DNA of 64,000 bases from Kribbella albertanoniae (GCF_004348455.1 NZ_SMKA01000007.1:1-64000), one strand, 5' to 3'; counted from the first letter of the stretch, positions 46,153 through 56,296 are shown. Program-made: numbers and translations. Notes: generated by a model from the sequence alone, not told the origin.

Positions 46153-46186
46153 AAGCCCCGCCAACCTTGCGGATGGCGGGGCTTTT
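46153..46186. terminator. terminator between ftsH and folE
   Basis: AAGCCCCGCCA/TGGCGGGGCTT is an 11-bp stem with a 10-base loop. TTTT follows on the plus strand. On the minus strand, the direction of ftsH, it is followed by CTGCTT. Confidence 0.85.
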
Positions 46187-46196
46187 GGCGCTCAGA

Positions 46197-48236
46197 TCAC
46201 TCGTGCATCGGCGGGGTCGGGCCGCCACCGTAGTTCGGCGGCTTCACGGCCTCGTCCGGACCGACCGAACCACCGGGCAGTACGTCGGACAGTGAGCCGT
46301 TCTGCTCGGCCGGGGACGGCAGCGGCATCACCGGCGGCTGGTCGGACGGGATCCGGGTCGCGGACCCGGTCCAGGCCGGCCGGCGCTCCTTCTTGACGAT
46401 CGGACCGAAGATCTCGGCGATCTGGCCCTTGTCCAGGGTCTCCTTCTCCAGGAGCTCCTCGACCAGGTGATCCAGCACGACGCGGTTCTCGACCAGGATG
46501 TCGAAGGCCTCCTGGTGCGCGTTCAGGATCAGCTTGCCGACCTCTTCGTCGACCGCGGCCGCGATCTCCTCGGAGTAGTTGCGCTGGCTGCCGAAGTCGC
46601 GGCCCAGGAACGGCTCACTGCCGTCCGAGCCGAACTTGATCGCGCCCAGCCGCTCGGTCATGCCGTACTGCGTGACCATCGCGCGGGCCAGGGCCGACGC
46701 CTTCTCGATGTCGTTGCTGGCACCGGTGGTCGGGTCGTGGAAGACCATCTCCTCGGCAGCACGGCCACCGAGCATGTAGGCCAGCTTGTCGAGCATCTCC
46801 GACCGGGTGGTCGAGTACTTGTCCTCGTCCGGCAGCACCATCGTGTATCCGAGGGCCCGGCCGCGCGGCAGGATCGTCACCTTGTGCACCGGGTCGGAGT
46901 GCGGCAGCGCCGCGGCGACCAGGGCGTGTCCGCCCTCGTGGTACGCCGTGAGCACCTTCTCCTTGTCCGACATCAAGCGGGTACGACGTTGCGGGCCCGC
47001 GATCACGCGGTCGATCGCCTCGTCCAGCGCCTTGCTGTCGATCACCTGCATGTTCGAGCGGGCGGTCAGCAGGGCCGCCTCGTTCAGCACGTTGGCCAGG
47101 TCGGCACCGGTGAAGCCCGGCGTCCGGCGGGCCACTGCCCGGAGGTCGACGTCCTGCGACATCGGCTTGCCCCGGGAGTGCACCTTCAGGATCTGCTCAC
47201 GGCCCGGCAGGTCCGGCGCGTCGACGGCGATCTGCCGGTCGAAGCGGCCGGGCCGCAGCAGGGCCGGGTCCAGTACGTCGGGCCGGTTGGTGGCCGCGAT
47301 CAGGATCACTCCGCCGCGGACGTCGAAGCCGTCCATCTCGACCAGCAGCTGGTTCAGCGTCTGCTCGCGCTCGTCGTGGCCGCCGCCCATACCGGCGCCA
47401 CGGTGCCGGCCGACGGCGTCGATCTCGTCGATGAAGACGATCGCCGGCGCGTTGGTCTTGGCCTGCTCGAACAGGTCGCGGACCCGGGAGGCACCGACAC
47501 CGACGAACATCTCGACGAAGTCCGAACCGGAGATCGAGTAGAACGGCACGCCGGCCTCACCCGCGACCGCGCGGGCCAGCAGGGTCTTACCGGTACCGGG
47601 CTGGCCGTAGAGCAGCACGCCCTTGGGGATCTTGGCGCCGACGGCCTGGAACTTGCCGGGCTCCTGGAGGAACTCCTTGATCTCGCCGAGTTCCTCGATC
47701 GCCTCGTCACAGCCGGCCACGTCGGCGAACGTGGTCTTCGGGGTGTCCTTGGTGATCAGCTTGGCCTTCGACTTGGCGAAGCTCATCACCCGCGAGCCAC
47801 CACCCTGCATCGAGTTCATCAGGAAGATGAAGACCACGGCGATCAGCAGGAACGGGATCAGCGTCTGGAACACCTGGCCGATGAAACTCGGCTTCGGGTT
47901 CTCGACGTTGTACTTCTCGACCTTGCCGTTCTGGTAGAGGTCCTGCAGCGACGCGCCCAGCGAGTTCGCCTGGCCGTCCACCCAGAACGCCCGGATCTTG
48001 GTGCCGTCGGTCTTCTCGAGCCGGATCTCCTGGTTCGGGTCGACCAGCGTGACGGTCTTGATCACCTTCTCGCCGGCCGGGGCGTCGGTGGCCTGCTTGA
48101 TCACCTTGACGACCTCACCGGTCGGCTGGGTCTTGTAGCCGGACGAGCCGGTCAGGAGCTGTCCGATCACCAGCACGCCCAGGAAGGCGAGGATGATCCA
48201 GAACAGGGGTCCGCGGAAGATGCGCTTCACGTCCAT
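46197..48236 (-). CDS. ftsH: ATP-dependent zinc metalloprotease FtsH
   Basis: Membrane-anchored AAA+ protease that degrades membrane and regulatory proteins. 679 residues. There are two helices (about 11-28 and 122-141) around an extracytoplasmic domain. Walker [11 protein letters not shown] (211-220), Walker B VFIDEID (267-273), second region of homology RPGRFDR and the zinc site HEGGH (433-437) follow. The tail is Pro-rich. ATG start giving [10 protein letters not shown], the conserved actinobacterial N terminus, although the AGGAGGG upstream is about 19 bases away. Confidence 0.97.
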   Translation of the reverse strand: MDVKRIFRGPLFWIILAFLGVLVIGQLLTGSSGYKTQPTGEVVKVIKQATDAPAGEKVIKTVTLVDPNQEIRLEKTDGTKIRAFWVDGQANSLGASLQDLYQNGKVEKYNVENPKPSFIGQVFQTLIPFLLIAVVFIFLMNSMQGGGSRVMSFAKSKAKLITKDTPKTTFADVAGCDEAIEELGEIKEFLQEPGKFQAVGAKIPKGVLLYGQPGTGKTLLARAVAGEAGVPFYSISGSDFVEMFVGVGASRVRDLFEQAKTNAPAIVFIDEIDAVGRHRGAGMGGGHDEREQTLNQLLVEMDGFDVRGGVILIAATNRPDVLDPALLRPGRFDRQIAVDAPDLPGREQILKVHSRGKPMSQDVDLRAVARRTPGFTGADLANVLNEAALLTARSNMQVIDSKALDEAIDRVIAGPQRRTRLMSDKEKVLTAYHEGGHALVAAALPHSDPVHKVTILPRGRALGYTMVLPDEDKYSTTRSEMLDKLAYMLGGRAAEEMVFHDPTTGASNDIEKASALARAMVTQYGMTERLGAIKFGSDGSEPFLGRDFGSQRNYSEEIAAAVDEEVGKLILNAHQEAFDILVENRVVLDHLVEELLEKETLDKGQIAEIFGPIVKKERRPAWTGSATRIPSDQPPVMPLPSPAEQNGSLSDVLPGGSVGPDEAVKPPNYGGGPTPPMHE

Positions 48237-48393
48237 GATCGAGGCCTACGCCCCGTCCCTCCTAGCTCGGCAGGCCCGGGTTTCGCGGGCTTGAGACGGT
48301 ACTACCAGTCCAAGTGTCTCGTGCCGGGCAAGCCTGCCGACCACGAGGGTCACCGATAGACCGTACGACCTGTTGTACAGGCTGTCACCAAGT

Positions 48394-48945
48394 TCAGGAG
48401 TAGACGTGCGGCGCCAGCGTCGCCACACACCGCAGGTTCCGGTACTTCTCCGCGTAGTCGAGGCCGTAGCCGACGACGAACTCGTCCGGGAGCTCCAGCC
48501 CGACGTACTTCACCGGGACCTGCATCTTGGCCGCGCCCGGCTTCACGAACGCCGTGCACAGCTCCAGCGAGGCCGGCTTGCGCGACTCCAGGTTGCTGAC
48601 CAGCCAGCTCAGCGTCAGGCCGGTGTCGATGATGTCCTCGACGATCAGCACGTGCCGGTTGGTGATGTCGGTGTCCAGGTCCTTCTGGATCCGGACCACA
48701 CCGGACGACTTGGTGCCCGACCCGTACGACGAGATCGCCATCCAGTCCATCTCCACGTGCCGCGTGAAGGAGCGGGCCAGGTCGGCCATCACCATCACCG
48801 CACCGCGCAGAACGCCTACCAGCAGCAGGTCCTTGCCCTCGTAGTCCGCCTCGATCCGACCGGCCAGTTCCCGCAGCTTCGCCAGGATCTGGTCCTCGGT
48901 GTAATGGATCTGGGTCAGGTCCTTCTCGATGTCCGCCGCATCCAC
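48394..48945 (-). CDS. hpt: hypoxanthine phosphoribosyltransferase
   Basis: Purine salvage enzyme that makes IMP or GMP from the base and PRPP. 183 residues with VGVLRGAVMVMADL, the PRPP loop VLIVEDIIDTGLTL and LPDEFVVGYGLDY. GTG start five bases after the tilS stop, so the two are co-translated; tilS, hpt and ftsH form the usual order. In Bacillus HprT also helps regulate ftsH with TilS, an effect not testable from this sequence. Confidence 0.95.
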   Translation of the reverse strand: MDAADIEKDLTQIHYTEDQILAKLRELAGRIEADYEGKDLLLVGVLRGAVMVMADLARSFTRHVEMDWMAISSYGSGTKSSGVVRIQKDLDTDITNRHVLIVEDIIDTGLTLSWLVSNLESRKPASLELCTAFVKPGAAKMQVPVKYVGLELPDEFVVGYGLDYAEKYRNLRCVATLAPHVYS

Positions 48946-48950
48946 GGGGA

Positions 48951-50012
48951 TCAGCCTGTCACATCAGGACCGAAGATTATGAATCCGCCTCGACGGATGG
49001 CGCGGATGCCTTGGGGCAGGTCGATCCAGCGCTGGCCGCGCCAGTCGGTGATGAGCGCGTCGACGGCTGCGACGTGGCCGGCGTTCAGGTCCGTGGCTCG
49101 GGAGCCGGCCTCCAGGGCAGCCTGACGCAGGACACGCGTGCGGAGTGCTGCGGGCTCGTCGGCGACCATTCCGACGTCACACAGCACCTCTCCGTCAGTA
49201 CGGCGTACTGCCGTCTCCGCGAGGTCTGCCGCCAGCATGTCGAGGGCGTCGGCGTCCGCCCGGAGCAGTCCGGCCGTCCGGGCGAGCGCCTCGACCACGC
49301 CGGGCCCCAGTGCCTCTTCGAGCACCGGAAGCACCTCGTGGCGGACCCGGACGCGCGTGTACGTCGGATCGTCGTTGTGCGGGTCATGCCAGGGCCGCAG
49401 GCCGGCCGCGATACAGGCAGCGGCCGTGGTGGCGCGTGGAACCTCCAGGAACGGCCGCCGGAGCAGTCCGGCGACTGCGGCCATCCCAGCGAGCGATCTG
49501 GCCCCAGAACCGCGCCCCAGCCCCAGTAAGACAGTCTCAGCCTGGTCGTCCCGCGTATGCGCCAGCAGTACGACGTCCGCCGCGAACTCGTCAGCAGCCG
49601 CCCGCAGAGCGTCGTACCGGGCTGTTCGGGCCGCACCCTCCGGTCCGCCCTCGCGGCCGACCTCTACCGCGCGGACCTGGACCGGATCGAGCCCCACCCC
49701 GCGACACTGCTCCGCAGCGATCTCCGCAGTCCGTGCGGAGTCCGGCTGCAGACCGTGGTCGACGACGACGGCACCTGCCCGCAGCCCTAGCTTCGGCGCC
49801 TCAAACGCAGTTGCCGCAGCCAGCGCGAGTGAATCGGTCCCACCGGAGCAGGCGACCAGTGCGGTCGTTCCGGCAGGCAGGTCGGACAGGGCGGACCGCA
49901 CCGCCTCACGGGTACGGGCGATCGCAGGATGCAGCCGGCCGCGACGCTCAGCGACCAGCTCCTCGGCAGTGCTGCCGCCGGCCTCAGCCGTGGAGTCGAC
50001 TGACCCAGGCAT
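48951..50012 (-). CDS. tilS: tRNA(Ile)-lysidine synthase
   Basis: Modifies C34 of the CAU anticodon of tRNA-Ile to lysidine, needed to read AUA. 353 residues. The N-type ATP pyrophosphatase loop CSGGTDSL (55-62), VVVDHGLQPDS, LLAHTRDDQAETV and RPFLEV are present. The C-terminal domain is reduced compared with E. coli, as in other actinobacteria. It overlaps the zincin gene by 29 bases. Confidence 0.94.
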   Translation of the reverse strand: MPGSVDSTAEAGGSTAEELVAERRGRLHPAIARTREAVRSALSDLPAGTTALVACSGGTDSLALAAATAFEAPKLGLRAGAVVVDHGLQPDSARTAEIAAEQCRGVGLDPVQVRAVEVGREGGPEGAARTARYDALRAAADEFAADVVLLAHTRDDQAETVLLGLGRGSGARSLAGMAAVAGLLRRPFLEVPRATTAAACIAAGLRPWHDPHNDDPTYTRVRVRHEVLPVLEEALGPGVVEALARTAGLLRADADALDMLAADLAETAVRRTDGEVLCDVGMVADEPAALRTRVLRQAALEAGSRATDLNAGHVAAVDALITDWRGQRWIDLPQGIRAIRRGGFIIFGPDVTG

Positions 50013-51078
50013 CGGGGTTCGCGATCTCGTTCTTGGTGGGCAGCGTGTTCGGCCCGGTCCAGACCCGGTTGAACCCGTCCATGCCGACCTGCTCCACCAC
50101 GCGCCGTACGAACGCGGCGCCGTCCTTGTACTGCTTCAGCTTCGCGTCCAGCCCGAGCAGCTTCTTCAGCAGCTGGTCCACCGGGTTCCCGCCCTGGCGC
50201 CGGGAGGTGAACTTCGACCGGATGGCGTCCACCGTCGGAATCACCGACGGCCCGACCCCGTCCATCACGAAGTCCGCATGGCCCTCCAGCAACGACATGA
50301 CTGCGGTCAGCCGGTCCAGCACAGCACGCTGCTCCGGCGACTGCATCAGGTCGACCAGGCTCAGGTCGGCCTCACCGCGCACCGACCGCCCGAGCCTCTG
50401 CACGGCCTCCCGGAACATCGCCGCGTACGCCGATGCGTCCAGCTCTGCCTGGTCGAGGAACAGCCCGATCTCGGAGCGCAGGTGATCCCGCAGCCACGGA
50501 ACCGCGGTGAACTGCACCCGGTGCGTCTCCTCGTGCAGGCACACCCACAACCGGAAGTCCCGCGGTACGACGCCCAGCTCGGTCTCGACCTGCATCACGT
50601 TCGGAGCCACCAGCAGCAACCGGCCGGTGAGGTCAGGACGAGCCGGGTCTGGCTCCGACGGGTAGAACGGGTCGAACTGACCGAGCACGCGAGACGACAG
50701 GAACGCCAGCAGCGCACCGGCCTCGATCGCGGTCACCCGGGAGCCGACTGCAGATGACAGCCCACCGGTCCGCTCGGCCTTCTCGCGCAGCTTGTCCGCC
50801 AGCGGCTGCATCACGGTCCGGAAGCCGTCCGCGTTCGCCTGGACCCAGCCGGGCCGGTCCACGATCACCACTGGCGCAGTGGCCGATGTGGCCTGCAGTC
50901 CGGTGAAGTCGCGCACGTGGTGCTCGGAGTCCGCCGCGAACTGGCGCAGCTCGGCGACCACCTGGTCCGCCTCGGCCCGGCTGACCACCGGGCCCGGGCG
51001 CAGCAGCTTGCGCGCCACACCGGTCGCCAGCTGCCAATCGACCATCTCAGCCGCAGTATCGCCGTCCGCCGTACTCAT
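49984..51078 (-). CDS. zinc-dependent metalloprotease-like protein (Zincin_2, DUF2342)
   Basis: 364 residues. LHEETHRVQF carries the HExxH motif and EGHADFVMDG a likely third ligand. It is cytosolic, with no signal peptide. The family (Rv3626c in M. tuberculosis) is annotated as a putative hydrolase linked to F420-containing actinobacteria, with no proven activity. It keeps the conserved place between tilS and dacB. Confidence 0.87.
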   Translation of the reverse strand: MSTADGDTAAEMVDWQLATGVARKLLRPGPVVSRAEADQVVAELRQFAADSEHHVRDFTGLQATSATAPVVIVDRPGWVQANADGFRTVMQPLADKLREKAERTGGLSSAVGSRVTAIEAGALLAFLSSRVLGQFDPFYPSEPDPARPDLTGRLLLVAPNVMQVETELGVVPRDFRLWVCLHEETHRVQFTAVPWLRDHLRSEIGLFLDQAELDASAYAAMFREAVQRLGRSVRGEADLSLVDLMQSPEQRAVLDRLTAVMSLLEGHADFVMDGVGPSVIPTVDAIRSKFTSRRQGGNPVDQLLKKLLGLDAKLKQYKDGAAFVRRVVEQVGMDGFNRVWTGPNTLPTKNEIANPDAWVSRLHG

Positions 51079-51106
51079 AAGTCGACCCTAGTCCCAGGAG
51101 CAAGCC

Positions 51107-52438
51107 TCAGCACCCGCAGTTGGCCAGTGCAGCGGCTGCTCTGTCCAGTGCGGCCCGAGCGTCGAGTGTCTTGGGCACAGGAACGCTGTCGCTCGCCACA
51201 GCGAAGGCCAGCAGCGTGCCGCTCCGCGTCCGGACCATTCCGGCCAGGCTGTGCACCCCAGTCAGCGTGCCGGTCTTCGCCCGGACCAGTCCGGTCCCAG
51301 GGCCTGCACTGCCGGAGCCGAAGCGGTCTTCAAGCGAACCGCTGAAGCCTGCGATCGGCAGCCCGGTCAGAAGGTGCCGCAGCTCCGGGTGGTCCTTAGA
51401 AGCAGCCACCCGGACCGCACCGGCCAGCAGATCGAGCGGGACCTTGTTCGACCGGGCCAGACCACTACCGTCGTAGATCTGTGCCTTGCCAACGTTCAGT
51501 CCGAGCTTGGTGAGCGTCTCCTCGAGCCCAGTGACACCACCGGTGTACGAGCCACCGTTCTTCGTCGCCAGCCCGACCTGACGCAGCAGCACCTCGGCTC
51601 CGTCGTTGTCGCTGTGCAGGTTCACGTACTCGACGATCTGACCGACCGTCGGCGACGCCACCTTCGCCAGCGCCGCGGCGCCGGCCGGTGCGATCTTCGG
51701 CTTCGCAGCACCCGCGACCTTGACCCCATTGGCGACCAGCAGCTTGCTGAAGGCGACCGCTGCGGCCTGCGAGGGCGAGTCCGCCCGCTTGGACATCCCC
51801 TTCGAGAGGCGCCCCTGGTCCACCCACAGCGCCGACGTCCGCGCGGCAATACCTTCGGGCAGGTAGTTCGGCTCCCACTTCGCGTTCCCGGCCGGACCGG
51901 TGAACAGGGAAGCGTCGTACCCGAGGGTGACGCTGGTAACACCCTGCGCCTTCAGAGCCTTCGCCGTACTCGCAGCCAGCGCCGCCAGCGTGGCGCGGGT
52001 CGGGTAGTCCTGCGCCGACGGCTTGGCGGTCAGCAGCGGGTCACCGCCACCGACGAGCACGATCGACCCCTTGCCGGCGCTCACCACCTTCGTAGTGAAC
52101 CGGTGCTCCGGGCCGAGCGCAGCCAGCGCCGACACCGTGGTCAGCAGCTTCAGAGTCGACGCAGGCGTGTACGGCGTCGCCGTACCGGTCGAGAAGACCA
52201 CCTTGCCGCGGTCGACGTCGTACACGTAGACACCCCGGTGCTTGCCCAGCGACGGGTCCGCGAGGACTCCGGCCAGCGCCTTCTGCACACCCGCAGTAGT
52301 CGGCGCCGCACCCTCCGGCGCCGCCGGAGCGAGCACTGCGGGAGCAGATACCGGTACGGCGCTCGCGCCGCCCGCCAGCCCGAGACACAGGGTCGAGGCG
52401 AGCAGCGTGACGAACGCCGCACGAGGAGGACGGGCCAC
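51107..52438 (-). CDS. dacB: D-alanyl-D-alanine carboxypeptidase/endopeptidase (PBP4 type)
   Basis: Trims peptidoglycan stem peptides and cross-links outside the membrane. 443 residues. A signal peptide (about 1-27) leads to the S13-family domain with SxxK (Ser94-Lys97 in PASTLKLL), SxN (SDN in HSDNDGAE) and KTG (AKTGTLTG). Ends in CGC. Divergent from ppa across 50 bases, an arrangement conserved in mycobacteria. Confidence 0.94.
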   Translation of the reverse strand: MARPPRAAFVTLLASTLCLGLAGGASAVPVSAPAVLAPAAPEGAAPTTAGVQKALAGVLADPSLGKHRGVYVYDVDRGKVVFSTGTATPYTPASTLKLLTTVSALAALGPEHRFTTKVVSAGKGSIVLVGGGDPLLTAKPSAQDYPTRATLAALAASTAKALKAQGVTSVTLGYDASLFTGPAGNAKWEPNYLPEGIAARTSALWVDQGRLSKGMSKRADSPSQAAAVAFSKLLVANGVKVAGAAKPKIAPAGAAALAKVASPTVGQIVEYVNLHSDNDGAEVLLRQVGLATKNGGSYTGGVTGLEETLTKLGLNVGKAQIYDGSGLARSNKVPLDLLAGAVRVAASKDHPELRHLLTGLPIAGFSGSLEDRFGSGSAGPGTGLVRAKTGTLTGVHSLAGMVRTRSGTLLAFAVASDSVPVPKTLDARAALDRAAAALANCGC

Positions 52439-52488
52439 CGGGCTGCTCCTGTCATTTGGTCGGTCCGAACCGTGACAGTATCTGCCGT

Positions 52489-52977
52489 ATGGAGTTCGAC
52501 GTCTTCATCGAGATCCCCAAGGGCACCCGCAACAAGTACGAGCTGGACCACAAGACGAACCGGCTGCGGCTCGACCGCACCCTGTTCACGGCCACTCAGT
52601 ACCCGTCCGACTACGGCTTCATCGAGGAGACGCTGGGTCAGGACGGCGATCCCCTGGATGCGCTGGTGCTGCTCTCCGAGCCGACCTTCCCCGGTTGCCT
52701 GATCAAGGCGCGGGCGATCGGCATGTTCCGGATGACCGACGAGAAGGGCCCGGACGACAAGGTCCTCTGCGTCCCCGCCGGTGACCCGCGCCAGGAGCAC
52801 CTGCGCGACATCCACCACGTGCCGGAGTTCGACCGCCTCGAGATCCAGCACTTCTTCGAGGTCTACAAGGACCTCGAGCCAGGCAAGTCCGTCGAGGGCG
52901 CAACCTGGGTCGGTCGCGCCGACGCCGAGGCCGAGATCAAGGCCTCCTTCGAGCGCCTGAAGGCCGAAGGCCACTAA
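52489..52977 (+). CDS. ppa: inorganic pyrophosphatase
   Basis: Hydrolyses pyrophosphate from biosynthetic reactions. 162 residues, the length of family I bacterial enzymes. [18 protein letters not shown] (metal Asp residues) and EDDKV-like GPDDKVLCV are present. The start is the ATG giving [12 protein letters not shown]; an upstream in-frame start is not conserved. Confidence 0.97.
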   Translation: MEFDVFIEIPKGTRNKYELDHKTNRLRLDRTLFTATQYPSDYGFIEETLGQDGDPLDALVLLSEPTFPGCLIKARAIGMFRMTDEKGPDDKVLCVPAGDPRQEHLRDIHHVPEFDRLEIQHFFEVYKDLEPGKSVEGATWVGRADAEAEIKASFERLKAEGH

Positions 52978-52989
52978 CCGCTACACCTG

Positions 52990-53020
52990 ACCGCCGGCCC
53001 GCCACCACGGTGCCGGCGGT
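52990..53020. terminator. terminator after ppa
   Basis: ACCGCCGGC/GCCGGCGGT, a 9-bp stem with a 13-base loop, 13 bases past the ppa stop, followed by TCGTCATTCC. Confidence 0.7.
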
Positions 53021-53058
53021 TCGTCATTCCCCGCTGACCGACGGCTTAAGGTTGAGGC

Positions 53059-53949
53059 GTGGAGCTGCGGCAGATGCGGTACTTCGTTGCTGTTGCGGAG
53101 GAGCTGCACTTCGGGCGGGCCGCCGAGCGGCTGTACATCTCCACGCCGACGCTGAGCCAGCAGATCAAACAGCTCGAGCGCGAAGTCGGTACGACGTTGC
53201 TGATCCGGCACAGCCGGGGTGTCGAGCTGAACCCGGCGGGCCAGGTCTTCCTGGCTCGTGCGCGGGAGACGCTCCAGGCGGCCGGGCTGGCGGTGAAGGA
53301 CACGCGCCGGGCCGCTGGGCTGGACGAACCGGTACTGCGGCTCGGACTGCTGAACGGCGTACCTGGATGGTTGCCGGCGGCCCTCGAACAGCTTGCGGCC
53401 GAGCGGTTCCCGGAGAGCACGGTCACGCTGGAGGCAGGCACCACCACTGAGCAGGTCCGCATGCTCGCAGCGGGTGAGATCGATCTCGGACTGGTTCGGA
53501 TGCCACTGACGTTGCCACCAGCAACGACTTCGGAGTGGCTGGCAGAGGAGGAGATCGGCGTACTGATGGTCGCCGCCCATCCCCTAGCGAGCACCACCGA
53601 ACTGACGGCCGACGACCTGGCCGGACTGGAGCTGATCTGGATCCCGCGCGCGACGGCGCCCGAGTTCCACGACGACTCGTTGCAGCGACTGGGCGGCGAC
53701 CTGCGCTTGAGCGATATCACGATGAGCCATTCACAGCTCCGCTCGGCATTGCTGGTACGGCGATCCGCGATCAGCCTCGGCTCCCGGCGCGCGGCGACCG
53801 CTGATGTCGTGTGGCGCCCATTGCAGGGCCGCCCGCTGGTCACCCGGTACGCCGCGATCTGGCGCACCGACTCGGACAACCCGGTGCTGCAGGCAATGAC
53901 CGTTAGCCCGGGGCTAACGCCCGTGAGGCAACAAGTCATGGAGGACTGA
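53059..53949 (+). CDS. LysR-family transcriptional regulator
   Basis: 296 residues. The N-terminal winged helix (MELRQMRYFVAVAEELHFGR, then LSQQIKQLEREVG) is followed by a periplasmic-binding-like effector domain. GTG start. It precedes a short-chain dehydrogenase by 25 bases in the same direction, so they may be co-transcribed. Ligand unknown. Confidence 0.92.
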   Translation: MELRQMRYFVAVAEELHFGRAAERLYISTPTLSQQIKQLEREVGTTLLIRHSRGVELNPAGQVFLARARETLQAAGLAVKDTRRAAGLDEPVLRLGLLNGVPGWLPAALEQLAAERFPESTVTLEAGTTTEQVRMLAAGEIDLGLVRMPLTLPPATTSEWLAEEEIGVLMVAAHPLASTTELTADDLAGLELIWIPRATAPEFHDDSLQRLGGDLRLSDITMSHSQLRSALLVRRSAISLGSRRAATADVVWRPLQGRPLVTRYAAIWRTDSDNPVLQAMTVSPGLTPVRQQVMED

Positions 53950-53974
53950 CGACCGTCCTGGTTGGCTCGAGGAC

Positions 53975-54685
53975 ATGCGCAAAGAACATGTAGTCATCGT
54001 CGGCGGGAGCTCCGGCATGGGCCGCGCGCTCGCGGCCGAACTCGTTGCCCAGGGCAGCGAAGTGACCGTGGCCGGGCGTTCCGTCGAACGGCTCGCCGCG
54101 GTCCGGCGCGAACTCGGCGTACAGACCGTCGCGATGGATCTTCTGGTCGAGGAGGACATCGCGAGACTCTTCGCGACGACCGGCCGGATCGACCACGTCG
54201 TCAGCACGGCCGCCGATATCCGCGGCGCCTACCAGCCGATCAGGGCGTACGACGTGAACTCGGCCCGCCCGGCGATCGGCTCCAAGTTGTTGGGCCCGCT
54301 ACTGCTCGCCAAGCATGCCGCGCCAGCACTCGAACCTGGCGGGTCGATCGTGTTCACCTCGGGGATCGCGGCGTACCGGCCGGGACCGGGTGCATCGTTG
54401 CTAGCGGCACTCAACGGAGCGCTCGCCTCGCTGGCCGCGGCACTGGCGGTCGAGCTTGCGCCGTTGCGGGTCAACGTGGTGTCGCCGGGCTGGGTGGACA
54501 CCCCGATCTGGCAGGACGTCGCGGGCGACGCCGCCCCAGCTACTCTGGCCGCGATGGCGGCCCGCCTGCCGGCCGGGCGCATCGGTCGCACCCAGGACAT
54601 CGCGGACGCGATCATCGCCCTGCTACGCAATGGATTCATCACTGGCACCGTCCTGCACGCCGACGGCGGACACCGGCTGGTCTAG
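53975..54685 (+). CDS. short-chain dehydrogenase-like protein lacking the YxxxK pair
   Basis: 236 residues of the SDR fold: VGGSSGMGRAL (9-19) binds NAD(P), and RVNVVSPGWVDTP is the typical C-terminal segment. Aligned from that segment, the catalytic Tyr position is Leu143 and the Lys is Asn147 (LLAALNGALA region). The usual proton-transfer pair is therefore missing. It may be inactive, act by a different mechanism or bind a nucleotide as a sensor. Follows the LysR gene closely. Confidence 0.85.
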   Translation: MRKEHVVIVGGSSGMGRALAAELVAQGSEVTVAGRSVERLAAVRRELGVQTVAMDLLVEEDIARLFATTGRIDHVVSTAADIRGAYQPIRAYDVNSARPAIGSKLLGPLLLAKHAAPALEPGGSIVFTSGIAAYRPGPGASLLAALNGALASLAAALAVELAPLRVNVVSPGWVDTPIWQDVAGDAAPATLAAMAARLPAGRIGRTQDIADAIIALLRNGFITGTVLHADGGHRLV

Positions 54686-54695
54686 GTTTGCGAGC

Positions 54696-54724
54696 GCTCC
54701 CGGCAGTCCTCGGTTGCCGGGAGC
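54696..54724. terminator. bidirectional terminator
   Basis: GCTCCCGGCA/TGCCGGGAGC, a 10-bp perfect stem with a 9-base loop, between the convergent SDR and NlpC/P60 genes. Confidence 0.85.
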
Positions 54725-54730
54725 AATGAC

Positions 54731-56065
54731 TTACGGGCGCCCGAAGAAGTCCGGGGGCTCCCAGTAGTAGACGCTCTGGATCTGGACCGGCTTGCCGGAC
54801 CGCGGCGCGTGGATCATCCGGCCGCCGCCGAGGTACATCGCGACGTGGTGGATGGTCCCGGGGTCATTGGGATCGATCGACCAGAAGATCAGGTCGCCCG
54901 GCCGCAGTTCGTCCTCGTCGATGTGCCTGGTCTGCTCGTACTGCGCCACGCTGTAGTGCGGCAGCTGGATACCGGCCCGCTTCCAGGCGCCCATCATCAG
55001 GCCCGAGCAGTCCCAGCGGGACGGACCGACGCCGCCCCACAGGTACATGTCGCCGAGCTGGGACAGCGCGAAGTTGATCGCAGCGCTCGCCCCGCGGCCC
55101 GATCCGCCGTTCCCGCCGTTGCCGGGGCGTTCCCGCGGCGGCTTCTTCTTGCCCGGATTCTTCTTGCCCTGCTCACGTTCGCGAGCCTCCTCGGCCTGCT
55201 CCCGCGCCCGTTCCCGCGCGCGCTCGGCGGCCTCGCGGGCTTCGATCTTGCGCCGCAACTCGGCGGCCTTCTTGGCAGCAAGTGCGGCGGCGCGCTGTCG
55301 CGCAAGCTCCTCGAGCCCCCGCTGCCGCTGTGCGGCGACCTTGACGGACGTGTTCTGCAGGACGGCCAGCTGAGCGATCGACTGCTGCCGCTGGACACCC
55401 ATCGCGGTCACCGCGGCCGACTGCGCAGCCTCGGCGGCCTCGGCCGCCTTCTTCGCCTTGGCAGCCGCTTCGGTTGCGTGCTTCACCTTGGTGACGGCCT
55501 GGTCGGCCTGCACCTTGAACAGGTTGGTGACCACCTGGTTCGCCGTGTACCGCAGGTACGAACCCTGCATCGCGCTCGACACCGTGTGCGCCGTACCGGC
55601 CGAGTCGAGCAGCTGCTGCGGCCCTTCCGCGGTGAACAGCGGCGCCAGCTTCGCGATGTCGCCACCGCCCTGGTACGACGCGATCGCGAAGCGGCCGATC
55701 TGCTGCCGCTGAGCGTTCAGGGTCTTCTCGGCCTTGGCCGCCCGGTCGGCAGCCGTGGCCGCTTCCTTCTTGGCCTGCTCCAGCCGGTAGACCGCGCCGT
55801 TGTAGGCCTCGTCGGCGATCCCGGACTGGATCCCGAGCTGCTCGAGCCGGGCCTCGGCCGCGGCCAGCTGCTGCTCGATCGCCTTGACCTGCCCGGCCTT
55901 GTCGGCGGCCGCCTGCTTGGCCCGCTCGACGGCGGCCTGCGACGGGATCACCGGCGGCTTAGGCTTGGCCTGCGCCGCGACCGGAACCACCATCATCGAG
56001 CCGGCCAGACAGACCGCCAGCACACCGGAAAGCATCAACTTTCCGGTCTTCCCAGTGCTGCGCAT
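54731..56065 (-). CDS. NlpC/P60 peptidoglycan hydrolase with coiled coil
   Basis: 444 residues. A signal peptide (about 1-33), a long coiled coil (about 45-300), a Lys/Pro/Gly-rich linker and a C-terminal NlpC/P60 domain follow one another. The catalytic Cys is near 353 (RWDCSGL) and the His near 407 (HHVAMYLGGG). It resembles RipA/RipC endopeptidases, which cut stem peptides during cell separation. The coiled coil may hold it inactive or bind FtsEX-type partners. Expression probably starts in the 180 bases upstream, after a terminator. Confidence 0.92.
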   Translation of the reverse strand: MRSTGKTGKLMLSGVLAVCLAGSMMVVPVAAQAKPKPPVIPSQAAVERAKQAAADKAGQVKAIEQQLAAAEARLEQLGIQSGIADEAYNGAVYRLEQAKKEAATAADRAAKAEKTLNAQRQQIGRFAIASYQGGGDIAKLAPLFTAEGPQQLLDSAGTAHTVSSAMQGSYLRYTANQVVTNLFKVQADQAVTKVKHATEAAAKAKKAAEAAEAAQSAAVTAMGVQRQQSIAQLAVLQNTSVKVAAQRQRGLEELARQRAAALAAKKAAELRRKIEAREAAERARERAREQAEEAREREQGKKNPGKKKPPRERPGNGGNGGSGRGASAAINFALSQLGDMYLWGGVGPSRWDCSGLMMGAWKRAGIQLPHYSVAQYEQTRHIDEDELRPGDLIFWSIDPNDPGTIHHVAMYLGGGRMIHAPRSGKPVQIQSVYYWEPPDFFGRP

Positions 56066-56223
56066 CTGGTCGTTCCTTCCACCCGGTCACGGTGCCCTTC
56101 CCTGGCCCCATGAGCGCTTTTGGTCCTCCTGGACCACATACGTGACACTAGTTGCCTGTGGCCCCATTGGGAACAGTTTTCACACAAGTATCTTTGTTTC
56201 ACCTGCGTGTCGACTTGACAAAC

Positions 56224-56235
56224 TACAAGCTTGTA
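56224..56235. promoter_or_regulatory. 12-bp palindrome upstream of the NlpC/P60 gene
   Basis: TACAAGCTTGTA is perfectly symmetric in an unusually AT-rich stretch about 160 bases before the start codon. It could be an operator. No known regulator site is matched. Confidence 0.4.
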
Positions 56236-56246
56236 ATTCACAAGAA

Positions 56247-56278
56247 GGCACCCACCCGACCGAAGTCAGGTGGGCGCC
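56247..56278 (-). terminator. terminator after the phosphodiesterase gene
   Basis: On the minus strand GGCGCCCACC pairs with GGTGGGTGCC (one G-U pair) and TTCTTGTG follows. It lies 18 bases past the stop. Confidence 0.85.
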
Positions 56279-56296
56279 TAGCGCTGAATGGACGGT

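Noticed and set aside
46467-48359. 630-codon open frame opposite ftsH
   Set aside because: Antisense shadow of ftsH caused by codon bias, rich in Leu, Asp and Arg with no motif.
56066-56246. c-di-AMP (ydaO) riboswitch before the NlpC/P60 gene
   Set aside because: Expected in some actinobacterial cell-wall hydrolase leaders, but I cannot match the conserved riboswitch core here. A covariance-model search would settle it.
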